This document shows positions 33,474-42,918 of a DNA stretch of 64,000 nt, in pieces (the first letter of the stretch is position 1; each line of letters opens with the position of its first letter). Made by a program: the position numbers and the translations under genes. Origin of the DNA: Billgrantia azerbaijanica (GTDB taxonomy: Bacteria > Pseudomonadota > Gammaproteobacteria > Pseudomonadales > Halomonadaceae); the NCBI GenBank assembly GCA_004551485.1, contig SBLD01000003.1, forward strand, positions 1 through 64,000. The letters are read 5' to 3'. A model generated the notes under the pieces. It was not told the origin of the DNA, did no database searches, and was given only the letters and a program-made list of their open reading frames with translations.

Positions 33474-34196
33474 CTACCCCAGAGTTGCAAGGGAGGGAAA
33501 GAGATCCACCATGACACTTGAAAGTTGGGTCATGGTGCCTGTCGCAATCGCAATCCCCATGACGATCACAATCGTGCCCGCCACAGGCCTTGTATAGGCA
33601 CTCCACCTCCCGAGCTTCCGGCTGTGCTGCGTCAAGACGTTCAGAAAGAGCGTGCTGGCCAGGAAGGGCAGTGCCAGACCAAGTGAATAGGTCGTCAGAT
33701 AGACCATGCCGGCCTGGGCGCTGGGGGCACTGGCAGTCGCCATCAGGATGGCTCCCAGGATGGGGCCGATACAGGGTGTCCAGCCAATGGCGAAGGACAC
33801 GCCAAAGATGGTTGCCGATAGCGGGGAGCCACCCTGGACATTGGGTGAGAACTGCAGCGTTCGTTGCAACAGCGGCAAGCGAAGTATACCGGTCATGAAG
33901 ACGCCCAGGAGGATGACCACGCTTCCCGTAATCCAGTTGAACTCGTTCCGATAGCCTCGAAGCAGCTGACCAATGCTGCTGGCTCCCAAGCCCAGCATGA
34001 TGAAGACCATGGTGAAACCCAGGATGAAGAAAGAACTGAGTATCAGGGCTTCGAGGCGCTTATCCGTTTTCCCGGCGCTTCCTCCCGTGACGACCGACAG
34101 GTATGCCGGGAGCAAGGGCAGGGTACAGGGGGAAAAGAATGAGACAAGGCCACCCGCGAAGGCGCCCAGCAAGCCAATGGATGACAAGGATTCCAA
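33474..34196 (-). CDS. CcdA/DsbD-type transmembrane thiol reductant transporter (copy 1)
   Basis: A 240-residue protein with six predicted helices. Paired cysteines lie in SFFSPCTLPLLPAYLS (helix 1) and GWTPCIGPILGA (helix 4), the electron-carrying pair of CcdA. It moves reducing power from thioredoxin to periplasmic thiol proteins. The start is TTG with GGGAGGG upstream. A close paralogue lies at 47848-48570. It is 35 bp upstream of the MerR gene on the same strand and divergent from the P-type ATPase. Confidence 0.87.
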   Translation of the reverse strand: MESLSSIGLLGAFAGGLVSFFSPCTLPLLPAYLSVVTGGSAGKTDKRLEALILSSFFILGFTMVFIMLGLGASSIGQLLRGYRNEFNWITGSVVILLGVFMTGILRLPLLQRTLQFSPNVQGGSPLSATIFGVSFAIGWTPCIGPILGAILMATASAPSAQAGMVYLTTYSLGLALPFLASTLFLNVLTQHSRKLGRWSAYTRPVAGTIVIVMGIAIATGTMTQLSSVMVDLFPSLATLG

Positions 34197-34245
34197 CGTG
34201 CCCTCCCTCCCAGAGAACCGTCCTTCGAGCTGTAACCGATGGAGC

Positions 34246-34276
34246 TTGAAGCTGTAGTTGCTACAGGGTTTATGCT
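34246..34276 (+). promoter_or_regulatory. MerR-type promoter of the Pb/Cd/Zn ATPase operon
   Basis: TTGAAG (34246-34251), a 19-bp spacer and TATGCT (34271-34276). The spacer contains the near-perfect dyad CTGTAG-TTG-CTACAG, much like known PbrR and CadR operators. It drives the ATPase gene 34 bp downstream. Confidence 0.8.
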
Positions 34277-34309
34277 TTCGAATATTACATCATCCCACGG
34301 AGTCACACC

Positions 34310-36505
34310 ATGGAGAAATCGACACGCTCTGAGGACTCGTCTGCCTTGAAGCTGCGCGTCGAGGGCATGGACTGCGGCGGCTGCGAGCGTAAGGTCGAGG
34401 CCGCCCTGGGCCGCCTGGAAGGCATCGAGGAGGTGTCGGCCAGCTCGGTCACCGGCTCGGTCACGATCCAGCCCCACGAGTACTCGATGCCCTCGCATGA
34501 GTCGATCGAGAAGACGCTCATTGAGCTCGGCTACCGCCTCGTCGGCCAGGATGAGGAAAGTGAATCCACTACCACGCCGGACTCCTGGTGGCAGACCGCC
34601 AAGGGGCGCCTGGTGCTCGTCACCGGGGGGCTGCTGGTACTGGCCTTCGCCCTGCGCTTGACCTGGCCAGCGCTGGGTAACTGGCCCTTCGTTGCGGCCA
34701 CCCTGGTGGGCCTGGTGCCCATCGTGCAATCTGCTTGGGGCGCGCTGAAGATGCGTAACCCCTTCACCATTGAGATGCTGATGAGCATCGCCGCCCTGGG
34801 TGCCCTGGCCATTGATGCCGCTGCCGAGGCGGCGGTGGTGGTCTTCCTATTCGCTGTGGGCGAACTGCTGGAAGGCGTGGCTGCCTCACGGGCGCGACGC
34901 AGCATCTCGGCCCTGGCGGACCTGACGCCGTCTACCGCGAGGCTGATGGAGGATGAGGATACCCGGGAGGTTTCGGCCGCCACGCTCAAGCCCGGTCAGC
35001 GGGTGCTGGTGCGACCGGGCGACCGCGTGCCCTGCGATGGGCGCATTCTGGCCGGCGAATCCGACCTGGATGAGTCACCGATCAACGGGGAGTCGATGCC
35101 CCGCTCGCGTGCGCCGGGTGACGACATCTTTGCCGGTACGGTCAACCTCGATGCGGCCCTGGAGGTGGAGGTAACCCGCGGCGCCGAGGACAACACCATC
35201 GCGCGGGTCATTCGCCTGGTGGAGGAGGCCCAGGCCGCCAAGGCGCCGGTGGCGCGCTTCATCGACCGCTTCGCTCGCTACTACATGCCGGCGGTGGTGG
35301 GGCTCGCCCTGCTGATGGCGGTGGTGCCGCCGCTGGTCTCGACCATGGCCTGGTCGGAATCGGTCTATCGCGCCCTGGCCCTGCTGTTGATCGCCTGCCC
35401 CTGTGCCCTGGTGATCTCGACCCCCGCGGCGATCGCCGCCGGTCTCTCGGCGGGTGCCCGGCGGGGCCTGCTGATCAAGGGCGGCGCGGTGCTCGAACAG
35501 CTGGGTAAGCTGCGGATAGTGGCGTTGGACAAGACCGGCACCCTCACCGCCGGCACCCCCAAGGTCACCGACGTGGAGGACTGGGCCACCGGCCAAGGCA
35601 CGCACGAGGTACTCAGGCTGGCGGCCGCGATGGAACGTGACTCCAGCCATCCCATCGCCACGGCCATCTTCTCGCACACACAGAAGCTTGGCCTTTCCAT
35701 CCCCCAGGCGAGCAGCAACCGCGCCCTTTCGGGTCGTGGCGTTGCTGGTCAGGTCGAGGGGCGTGAGCTGAGCTTGGTCACGCCTCGCCACCTGTCAGAG
35801 CAGGCCGCTCTCGATGACGGTCTGCGCGCCCGAATCGCCGAGCTGGAACACGCAGGCAAGAGTCTCGCCGTGCTGGTCGAAGGCGAGCGGCCGCTGGGCC
35901 TGATTGCCGTCCGTGACGAGCCGCGAGAGGATGCCCGTGAAGGTCTGACGGCGCTGTCGCGTCTGGGTGTCGAGGCGGCCATGCTCAGTGGCGACAATGC
36001 GCGCACGGCGGCGGCCATTGGTGGCTCTCTGGGCATCGAGGCGCATGGCGAGCTGATGCCCGAGGACAAGGCCCTGCGCGTGCAGGAGTGGCAAGCCACC
36101 GGACGCGGTCCTGTCGGCAAGGTGGGCGATGGCATCAACGATGCGCCGGCACTGGCCGCGGCCGACGTCGGCATCGCCATGGGCGGCGGTACCGACGTGG
36201 CGCTGGAAACCGCGGATGCCGCGCTGCTCAAGAACCGCGTCGGTGGCATCGCCGAGCTGATCGATCTGTCCCGGGCGACTCTGCGCAACGTCAAGACCAA
36301 CGTTGCCCTGGCGCTGGGCCTGAAGGCCATCTTCCTGGTGACCACGGCGCTGGGCATCACCGGCATGTGGATCGCGGTGATGGCGGATACCGGCGCTACC
36401 GTGCTGGTGACCCTAAACGCCATGCGGCTGCTGGGCTATCGCTTCTCGCCTGGCACCGCGACGAGCGGATCGGCAAGCCCGCGTTACCAGGAAGCCACGT
36501 CATGA
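34310..36505 (+). CDS. Pb/Cd/Zn-exporting P1B-type ATPase
   Basis: A 731-residue P-type ATPase: one HMA domain (GMDCGGC, residues 19-25), eight predicted helices, the metal-channel CPC motif (Cys363, Cys365), the phosphorylation site DKTGT (Asp407) and GDGINDAP near 605. CPC plus this HMA and the PbrR/CadR-type promoter point to Zn2+/Cd2+/Pb2+ export. It overlaps lspA by ATGA; a P-type ATPase followed by signal peptidase II is the arrangement of the lead operon pbrA-pbrC. Which metal dominates cannot be read from sequence. Confidence 0.88.
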   Translation: MEKSTRSEDSSALKLRVEGMDCGGCERKVEAALGRLEGIEEVSASSVTGSVTIQPHEYSMPSHESIEKTLIELGYRLVGQDEESESTTTPDSWWQTAKGRLVLVTGGLLVLAFALRLTWPALGNWPFVAATLVGLVPIVQSAWGALKMRNPFTIEMLMSIAALGALAIDAAAEAAVVVFLFAVGELLEGVAASRARRSISALADLTPSTARLMEDEDTREVSAATLKPGQRVLVRPGDRVPCDGRILAGESDLDESPINGESMPRSRAPGDDIFAGTVNLDAALEVEVTRGAEDNTIARVIRLVEEAQAAKAPVARFIDRFARYYMPAVVGLALLMAVVPPLVSTMAWSESVYRALALLLIACPCALVISTPAAIAAGLSAGARRGLLIKGGAVLEQLGKLRIVALDKTGTLTAGTPKVTDVEDWATGQGTHEVLRLAAAMERDSSHPIATAIFSHTQKLGLSIPQASSNRALSGRGVAGQVEGRELSLVTPRHLSEQAALDDGLRARIAELEHAGKSLAVLVEGERPLGLIAVRDEPREDAREGLTALSRLGVEAAMLSGDNARTAAAIGGSLGIEAHGELMPEDKALRVQEWQATGRGPVGKVGDGINDAPALAAADVGIAMGGGTDVALETADAALLKNRVGGIAELIDLSRATLRNVKTNVALALGLKAIFLVTTALGITGMWIAVMADTGATVLVTLNAMRLLGYRFSPGTATSGSASPRYQEATS

Positions 36506-37005
36506 GAACGAAGCGGATAGCGATAGCGCCGCAAGGCCGGTACTGGTTGGCACTGGCCATCGTGGTCGCCATGTCCGACCAGGCCATCAAGGGACTGGTG
36601 CAGGCGCTAATGCCGTATGGCCAGGCCGTCCCGCTAACCCCTTTCTTCAACTGGGGCCACTGGTGGAACACGGGGGCGGCCTTCAGCTTCCTCGCCGACT
36701 CAGGTGGCTGGCAGCGCTATCTCTTCCTGGGCCTGACGGGGATGGTGACGATCGTCCTGACGATCCTGCTGTGTAGGCCCAGACACCGCCTGGAGGCGCT
36801 GGGGTACAGCTTGATGCTGGGTGGCGCGCTGGGCAATGGCATCGACCGCCTAGTACGAGGGTATGTCGTAGACTACCTGGACGTCTACTGGCGTGAGTGG
36901 CACTGGCCCGCCTTCAACCTGGCGGATATCACCCTGTTCCTGGGTGTCATCGCCTTTGCGATTGCGGCCTGGCGTGAGCGTCCCTCCCCCAGAGCGTCGG
37001 AGTAA
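36502..37005 (+). CDS. lspA: Signal peptidase II (lipoprotein signal peptidase)
   Basis: A 167-residue inner-membrane aspartyl protease with four helices. The catalytic pair is Asp115 (GGALGNGIDRL) and Asp142 (FNLADITL); the N-terminal helix holds SDQAIK. It cleaves prolipoproteins after lipid attachment. It starts inside the ATPase stop and sits 4 bp before lnt. It is most likely an accessory copy and resembles the PbrC-type enzymes of lead operons. Confidence 0.92.
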   Translation: MRTKRIAIAPQGRYWLALAIVVAMSDQAIKGLVQALMPYGQAVPLTPFFNWGHWWNTGAAFSFLADSGGWQRYLFLGLTGMVTIVLTILLCRPRHRLEALGYSLMLGGALGNGIDRLVRGYVVDYLDVYWREWHWPAFNLADITLFLGVIAFAIAAWRERPSPRASE

Positions 37006-37009
37006 CGGC

Positions 37010-38512
37010 ATGGAGGCAGAGAACCTTCCAGTCCGGTACATGACGCTTGCCGGCCGGCTCTCTCCGGCCCTCGGCTGTTTGCTGGCCCTGACCGCCGGGG
37101 GACTAACCACCCTCAGCACCGCGCCCTTCGCGCTGTGGTGGCTGGGCCCGGTGGCGGTGGCACTGGTCTATCTACGCATCCATGCCCTGACACCTGCCCA
37201 GGCCGCCCTTCAGGGTTGGTGTTATGGCGTAGGGCTGTTCGGCTCTGGGGTCTCATGGGTGTTCGTTGCGATCCACGACTATGGCTATACGGGGGCGCCC
37301 CTGGCGCTCTTCCTCACCGGTTTGTTCGTGGCCAGCCTGGCGCTGTTCTTCGCCGTACCCTTCTGGCTCTATCGCCGCGTTACGGGCCCGCGGCTGGCCT
37401 TCCTCAGCTTCGCCGGCGTCTGGGTACTCAGCGAGTGGCTACGCACCTGGCTGTTTACCGGGTTTCCCTGGCTGCTGCTGGGCACCTCTCAGGTGGACTC
37501 GCCGCTGGCGGGCTGGGCTCCGGTCGGCGGAGTCTACCTGCTGTCGCTGATCACCGCACTGACCGGTACCCTGAGCATCGAGTTGCTGCGCCATCGCTGG
37601 TGGGCCGCCGCACTGGTTGCTGCCATTTGGCTGGCCCCGCTGGCGTTGCCCACCCAGTGGACCTCTCCGTCCGGCGAGCCGCTGCGAGTGGCCCTGCTGC
37701 AGGGCAACCTGGACCAGGCGATCAAGTGGATGCCCGAAGGCCAGAGTGAGGCGGCCAACATCTACACGGTATTGACCCTTGCACAGTCCAACGACCTCGA
37801 CCTGGTTGTCTGGCCCGAGGCGGCCCTGCCGATGTTCGAGCGCGAGGCGCGGCCGATCCTGGAGCGGGTGCATTCCAACCTCGCGCCCGACACCGCCCTG
37901 CTCACCGGGATCCTGCAGCGCGACGGCGGCGACTACTACAACAGCGTGATCGGCCTGGGCGCCGCCGAGGGCGAGTATCGCAAGGCGCGCCTGGTGCCCT
38001 TCGGCGAATACCTGCCGCTTGAACGTCTGCTCGCCGGCACTATTGCCTTCTTCGACCTGCCCATGCCGACCATGACGCCCGGGCCCGAGGGTCAGGGGCC
38101 GATCCACGCCGCCGGCACGACTATCGGCAACGCCATCTGCTACGAGATCATCTATGCCGACCGGGTCGCCGAGCAGGCGCGCGGTGCCGAGCTGCTGCTG
38201 ACGGTCTCCAACGACACCTGGTTCGGCCGTTCCATCGGCCCCCAACAGCACCTGCAGATGGCCCGCCTGCGCGCCCTGGAGAACGGCCGCTATCTGATCC
38301 GCGCCACCAGCAATGGCGTGACCGCCATCGTCGATCCTCAGGGCCGCGTCACGGCCCTCGCACCGCAGTTCCAGACTACGAGCCTTCGTGGCGAGGCGCT
38401 GCCCATGGCGGGGTACACGCCGTTCACCCGTACCGGTAGCTGGCCGACCTGGCTGTTGGCCGCATTACTGGTGCTGCTGGGATGGCAACTCAACACACGT
38501 CGGTCTGGATGA
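37010..38512 (+). CDS. lnt: Apolipoprotein N-acyltransferase
   Basis: A 500-residue membrane enzyme: about six N-terminal helices and a periplasmic nitrilase-like domain. The catalytic triad is Glu270 (WPEAALP), Lys325 and Cys377 (NAICYEIIY). It adds the third acyl chain to lipoproteins. The start at 37010 gives the usual N-terminus and follows the lspA stop by four bases. LspA and Lnt side by side in a metal operon, with Lgt later in the island, complete the lipoprotein pathway. Confidence 0.92.
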   Translation: MEAENLPVRYMTLAGRLSPALGCLLALTAGGLTTLSTAPFALWWLGPVAVALVYLRIHALTPAQAALQGWCYGVGLFGSGVSWVFVAIHDYGYTGAPLALFLTGLFVASLALFFAVPFWLYRRVTGPRLAFLSFAGVWVLSEWLRTWLFTGFPWLLLGTSQVDSPLAGWAPVGGVYLLSLITALTGTLSIELLRHRWWAAALVAAIWLAPLALPTQWTSPSGEPLRVALLQGNLDQAIKWMPEGQSEAANIYTVLTLAQSNDLDLVVWPEAALPMFEREARPILERVHSNLAPDTALLTGILQRDGGDYYNSVIGLGAAEGEYRKARLVPFGEYLPLERLLAGTIAFFDLPMPTMTPGPEGQGPIHAAGTTIGNAICYEIIYADRVAEQARGAELLLTVSNDTWFGRSIGPQQHLQMARLRALENGRYLIRATSNGVTAIVDPQGRVTALAPQFQTTSLRGEALPMAGYTPFTRTGSWPTWLLAALLVLLGWQLNTRRSG

Positions 38513-38541
38513 TAATGGTCCAGTCGAAAAGGGAGAGAATG

Positions 38542-39615
38542 ATGGCTTTATCGGAACCTCACTCTGGTACAGCGAGGAAAGCTCCATTGTGGGAGCTCCG
38601 AACACGCACACTGGTGGGGGTGCTGGTCGTTTGGCTGGCACTCATCGGCGTTGCTCAGGCCGAAGAGGAGGGCGAATGGCCCCGCGGCCACTATCCGCTG
38701 CCTGAGGAAGGCAATGTGATTGGCGACACCTACCGCGTAACGGTGGAGGATCGAGAAGATACCCTGATCGACATCGCCAGGCGACACAACCTGGGGTACA
38801 GGGAGATCGTGCGCGCCAATCCGGATGTGAGCATCTGGATTCCCGGCGAGGGTACCGAGGTGACCATACCCGGGCGCTTCATCCTGCCCGCTGCAGAGCG
38901 CACTGGCATCGTCATCAACATCGCCGAGCTGCGCCTCTACTACTATCCGAAGGTTGACGATGGTGAAACGCCACGTGTCGAGACCTATCCCATCGGCATC
39001 GGTCGCGAGGGGTTCGATACGCCCCTCGGCGTGACCGAAACCACCATGAATATCAAGAACCCTGCCTGGTACCCACCCGAGTCGGTCCAGCGTGAAGCCA
39101 GGGCGCGTGGAGAGGAGGCGCCCAGCGTGGTGCCTCCGGGCCCGGACAATCCGCTGGGAGACCATGCCATTATTCTGGGTTTCGACGGCTACTTGATCCA
39201 TGGGACCAACCAGCCGGATGGTATCGGCATGCGTGCCAGCCGCGGCTGTATTCGCATGTTCCCTGGGGACATCGAGTCGATTTTCGACCGCGTGCCTGCT
39301 GGCACCCGGGTCCAAATCGTCAACCAGCCCATCAAGATCGGCTGGGATGAAGGGCAACCGCTGGTTCAGGCATTCCCGCCTCTGGAGGCAGAAGGGCACA
39401 GCATGTCCGAGTTGGTAGACACCGTCACACGCCTCAACCAACGCAAGGCCGAGGGCATATCCTTCGATTATGAACAGCTTCGCGGCCTGTTGGATGACCC
39501 CAGCGGTCGCATGGTATCCCTGAACCCCAAGCCGGAGCCGGAGCCGGAGCCGGATAGAAAGCACGACACTGGCTACCAGGGTATCTACGCAGAACTCGCG
39601 CTGCATAGGCCATGA
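38542..39615 (+). CDS. L,D-transpeptidase (YkuD) with LysM domain
   Basis: A 357-residue periplasmic enzyme. After a signal segment (VLVVWLALIGVAQA) comes a LysM-like domain (YRVTVEDREDTLIDIARRHN). The YkuD domain carries the catalytic His220 (IHGTNQP) and Cys236 (SRGCIRM). It cross-links peptidoglycan or attaches lipoproteins to it. Three starts are possible: 38509, overlapping the lnt stop as ATGA; 38539; or 38542, just after GGGAGAG. The last was chosen. The C-terminus has a repeated Pro-Glu tract from a 6-bp tandem repeat at 39532-39555. Confidence 0.85.
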   Translation: MALSEPHSGTARKAPLWELRTRTLVGVLVVWLALIGVAQAEEEGEWPRGHYPLPEEGNVIGDTYRVTVEDREDTLIDIARRHNLGYREIVRANPDVSIWIPGEGTEVTIPGRFILPAAERTGIVINIAELRLYYYPKVDDGETPRVETYPIGIGREGFDTPLGVTETTMNIKNPAWYPPESVQREARARGEEAPSVVPPGPDNPLGDHAIILGFDGYLIHGTNQPDGIGMRASRGCIRMFPGDIESIFDRVPAGTRVQIVNQPIKIGWDEGQPLVQAFPPLEAEGHSMSELVDTVTRLNQRKAEGISFDYEQLRGLLDDPSGRMVSLNPKPEPEPEPDRKHDTGYQGIYAELALHRP

Positions 39616-39889
39616 CGACGACGACATGGCGAGTCTTGTCAGTCTCGTGACGCTGACTTCAGGCGTGGCTTATCCAGGGTCTATCGCCCTCTGCATGGCC
39701 ACTGGCGGTGCGTTGGCGGTGTACCCAACCACTGAACAAGTGCCGTGCCTTGGGGGGCGGCCTTCCTCGCCTCCCAGGCACCGAGGTGCGGGCTCTGGCT
39801 TCGTCTGCGTTTATAGCCCCACCTTGCCGCATGGCGCGGTGGGCTCCTAGTCTCACCATTGGCATGCCGATTCTGGGGAGGGAAGGGCT

Positions 39890-40744
39890 ATCGACCTCGA
39901 AGCCGCTCTGGGCTACCTGCTGCCGTGGGAGTTCTCGCTGGCCTGGTCGGGGGGCTGCCTGCTGGCCATCGTGCTCTACCTGCGTGGCCTCCGGCAGCGC
40001 CGACGGCGAGGCGAGGCCACCGGTGTGGGACGAGTCCTGGCCTACCTGCTGGGTGTCGCCACCATCTATGGCGTCACCCAGACCCATTACGACTACCTCG
40101 CCCAGTACATGTTCTTTACCCATCGGGCCCAGCACCTGGTGCTGCATCACGCCGGCCCCTTCCTGATCGCCCTGGCCGCTCCCCTGCCGGTACTGGCCGA
40201 TGGCTTACCGACGCGAATCAGGCCCTTCCCCGGGTGGAGCCTGGCCGCGCGCCTGCTGCGCCCCGTTTATCGGACTCTGCAGCATCCACTGATCGCCCCC
40301 GTACTGTTCGTCGGGCTGATCTATTTCTGGCTGATTCCCGAGATCCACTTCGACGCCATGCTCAGCGCTGATCTCTATCAGGTGATGAACTGGAGCATGG
40401 CGCTGGATGGCCTGCTGTTCTGGTGGCTGATCCTGGATCGCCGCTCGCCGCAACAAGGCGGTCTCGGCTATGGCAAGCGCATCGCCATTCTGCTGGCGGT
40501 GATCCCCCCGCAGATTCTCCTGGGCGCCTATATCACCTTCAGTCGCGGCGTGATCTTCGATGTCTATGAGGTCTGCGGTCGCGCCTGGCCACTGGATCCT
40601 CTGACTGACCAACTCCTCGGCGGCCTACTGACCTGGATTCCGGCCACGATGATGAGTGCCATCGGAGTTCTGATCATTCTCAGCTTTCTGTTCCGTGATG
40701 CCCGCAAGGAGGATGCTGCCGATGTCACTCACGCCACACCCTAG
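39890..40744 (+). CDS. CtaG-family cytochrome c oxidase assembly protein, start codon irregular
   Basis: A membrane protein of up to 284 residues with about seven helices and the CtaG/COX11-unrelated (caa3-type) signature, including QTHYDYLAQYMFFTHRAQH, LHHAGPFLIAL and WWLILDRRSP. The family is linked to copper delivery to oxidases. The protein sense (LEAALGYLLPWEFSLAWS) begins after a strong GGGGAGGGAAGG, but the codon there is ATC (39890); the first canonical start is GTG 39971, which would delete the first helix. Either ATC is used or an ATG has mutated. PCu(A)C follows, overlapping. Confidence 0.72.
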   Translation: MDLEAALGYLLPWEFSLAWSGGCLLAIVLYLRGLRQRRRRGEATGVGRVLAYLLGVATIYGVTQTHYDYLAQYMFFTHRAQHLVLHHAGPFLIALAAPLPVLADGLPTRIRPFPGWSLAARLLRPVYRTLQHPLIAPVLFVGLIYFWLIPEIHFDAMLSADLYQVMNWSMALDGLLFWWLILDRRSPQQGGLGYGKRIAILLAVIPPQILLGAYITFSRGVIFDVYEVCGRAWPLDPLTDQLLGGLLTWIPATMMSAIGVLIILSFLFRDARKEDAADVTHATP

Positions 40745-41186
40745 TCTGCCGCGCCTGGCGAAACGCTGGTGCTGGACCTTCCTGCTGCTGATCGCGACGT
40801 CCGGCACGCTGGCTGCTGCCGAACTGGAAGTCAGCGAGGCTCGTCTTCGGCTCCTGCCCGGGGACCTTCCCGCGGCGGGCTACTTCACCCTCACGAATGC
40901 CAGCGAGAAGGGCGTCACCCTGACAGGAGCGGATAGCCTCGCTTTCGGCAATGTCATGATGCATCGCACTGTCAATCAGGATGGCGTCACCCGCATGCAA
41001 CGAGTCGAGCAGCTAGTGCTGCAGGCGGGGGAGCAGGTCGAGTTCGCACCGGGGGACTACCACCTCATGCTCATGAAGCGCACGCGTAACCTCGCCATCG
41101 GTGACGACATCGAGGTGACCCTCCGCTTCGCCAACGGGCAGCAACAGAGCGTCACATTCCGCGCCGTATCATCCACCACACAGTAG
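40722..41186 (+). CDS. Periplasmic copper chaperone PCu(A)C
   Basis: A 154-residue secreted protein with the PCu(A)C fold. The Cu(I) ligands are Met80-His81 and the later His114-Met116 (MMHRTV... YHLMLMK), following the H(M)x10Mx21HxM pattern. It hands copper to the CuA or CuB site of oxidases together with SCO proteins. The start at 40722 has AAGGAGG nine bases upstream and overlaps the CtaG-like gene. A SCO gene follows 11 bp on. Confidence 0.88.
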   Translation: MSLTPHPSLPRLAKRWCWTFLLLIATSGTLAAAELEVSEARLRLLPGDLPAAGYFTLTNASEKGVTLTGADSLAFGNVMMHRTVNQDGVTRMQRVEQLVLQAGEQVEFAPGDYHLMLMKRTRNLAIGDDIEVTLRFANGQQQSVTFRAVSSTTQ

Positions 41187-41197
41187 GAGGGAGCAGC

Positions 41198-41776
41198 ATG
41201 GCCCGATGGATCATTCCCGTAGTCGCGTCGTTATGGCTGGTGGGATGCGGCGAGCAAGCCTGGCAGACCAAGGACATCTCCGGATTGATGCCACCCTTGG
41301 AATTCGAGCTTATCGACGAGAACGGCAATGACGTCACCGCCGATCAATTCATCGGCAAGAGCACACTACTGTTCTTCGGTTTTACCCATTGCCCCGATGT
41401 CTGCCCCACTACCCTCGCGCGCCTCGACGCCGCCACCCAGCGCATGGATGAGGCAACACGCGATGACATCCAGGTGCTTTTCGTATCGGTGGACCCCCGC
41501 CGCGATGACCCCGAAACGCTGCGCACTTACACGGATGCCTTCGGCCCCCAGTTCATCGGCCTCACGGGTGATAAAGCGGCCCTCGACGAACTGACACGCC
41601 GCTATCGGGTTACCTACGGGTATGGCGAAGAAGACAGCGACGGCAACTACGATGTGTCTCACTCCAGCGCTGTCTTCGCCTTCAATGACCAGGGAGAAGT
41701 ACGCCTGCTGATCCGGGACAGCGACCCCATGGATGCCGTGGTTGCCGACCTCGAAAGGCTTGCCAGCGGTGCCTGA
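41198..41776 (+). CDS. SCO1/SenC-family copper lipoprotein
   Basis: A 192-residue thioredoxin-fold protein with the copper site CPDVC (Cys65, Cys69) and His155 (DVSHSSAVF). The lipobox LVGC (Cys17) makes it a lipoprotein, so it needs Lgt, LspA and Lnt, all encoded in this island. It works with PCu(A)C and the CtaG-like protein in copper loading of oxidases. AGGAGGG precedes the start. Confidence 0.9.
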   Translation: MARWIIPVVASLWLVGCGEQAWQTKDISGLMPPLEFELIDENGNDVTADQFIGKSTLLFFGFTHCPDVCPTTLARLDAATQRMDEATRDDIQVLFVSVDPRRDDPETLRTYTDAFGPQFIGLTGDKAALDELTRRYRVTYGYGEEDSDGNYDVSHSSAVFAFNDQGEVRLLIRDSDPMDAVVADLERLASGA

Positions 41777-41937
41777 GTTGTCACCGTCCAGCGTCCCTAT
41801 CTTCCGTCGAGGACCGGTACGGTTCAGGGGGGCTGCCTAGGAGTACGGTGCAAGGTTCGTCGTTGCGCCTTGAGGCAGCCGAACACCACGTTCGATCACA
41901 TGTCACTCCTGGAAATTGGGTCAGGGAGCTGCAAGGG

Positions 41938-42903
41938 CTATGTGTGAGAGGGTTCCGGGATCAACTTGCCTGGCACCCAGCTCAGGTAGGCCACCATGCC
42001 GAACAGTTCGACCAGCGACTGGAAGACGATGACCACCACGGCGGCCTGCCAGGCCTCGGGCAACGCCAAGGCGATGGGCAGCACCACGAAGGAGTTGCGG
42101 GTGCCGAAGCTGAAGGTCAAGGTTCTGGCCGAGCGCGTGGGGAGCTGGAACAGTCTGCCGAGGGTCTTGCCCAGGAAGGCAGCGAAGACCAGGTAGGCGA
42201 CGAAGATCAGCAGTACCTGCACCAGTACTCCGGTGAGGCCGGCCACGGTTGTCACCTGCGATGCCGCGATGACGAAGACCACCAACGCCAGCAGTGGCAC
42301 GGGCAGCATGCCCAAGCCATGAACCCACCGTCTGGCATTGAGGTGACGCTCGGCCAAACGCTCGGTCACCCAGGCCAGGGCCAGAGGCGTGAGGATCAGC
42401 CCCGCAAAGGCGCTGAGGAGGTGGGTGCTGATCGCGGCCTGAAACCATTCCGCACCCAGGAAGAGCCAGAGAGAGATGGGCAGGGCCAGCAGCTGCGCGA
42501 GCAACAGCACCGGCGTGGCGGCAATGGCCCTGCCGGCATCGCCTTTGCCGAGGTGGGTGAAGCTGATGAACCAGTCGGTACAAGGAACGAGCAGCACCAG
42601 CAGCACGCCGGCTTGCAGGGCGGGTGACAGGGGCAGGAGGGTCATCAGCCCGCCCAGGACCAGGGGAATCACCACGAAATTGCCGAGTAGCAGCGCCGCC
42701 AGGAAGCGCCAATCCTTGAATCCCTGGCCGATCCGTGTCAGCGGCACCTGGGTGAAGGTGGCGTAGAGTAAGGCGCCCAACAGCGGCCAGAGGAAGGCCT
42801 CGAGCCGGGATGTCATCTCCGGCTGGCTCAGGCCGATGGCCAGGCCCGCCAGGATAAAGAGTAGATAGATCCAGGATTGCTGGCGTTCCATCCAGTCGCG
42901 CAT
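41938..42903 (-). CDS. Arsenic-resistance-type (ACR3/BASS superfamily) transporter
   Basis: A 321-residue membrane protein with about ten helices from the bile-acid/ACR3 superfamily. The segment LLVLLVPCTDWFISFTHLGKGD is typical of proteins annotated as arsenic resistance transporters; the Cys in helix 4 is conserved in the arsenite group. It is the last gene of an operon led by an ArsR regulator. Arsenite or another oxyanion is the likely cargo, but the group also contains uncharacterised members. Confidence 0.72.
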   Translation of the reverse strand: MRDWMERQQSWIYLLFILAGLAIGLSQPEMTSRLEAFLWPLLGALLYATFTQVPLTRIGQGFKDWRFLAALLLGNFVVIPLVLGGLMTLLPLSPALQAGVLLVLLVPCTDWFISFTHLGKGDAGRAIAATPVLLLAQLLALPISLWLFLGAEWFQAAISTHLLSAFAGLILTPLALAWVTERLAERHLNARRWVHGLGMLPVPLLALVVFVIAASQVTTVAGLTGVLVQVLLIFVAYLVFAAFLGKTLGRLFQLPTRSARTLTFSFGTRNSFVVLPIALALPEAWQAAVVVIVFQSLVELFGMVAYLSWVPGKLIPEPSHT

Positions 42904-42918
42904 GGGACATGATCCTTG

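Noticed and set aside
39626-39850. 74-codon frame between the L,D-transpeptidase and CtaG-like genes
   Set aside because: No ribosome site or family; the translation is low-complexity and the upstream end overlaps no promoter signal.
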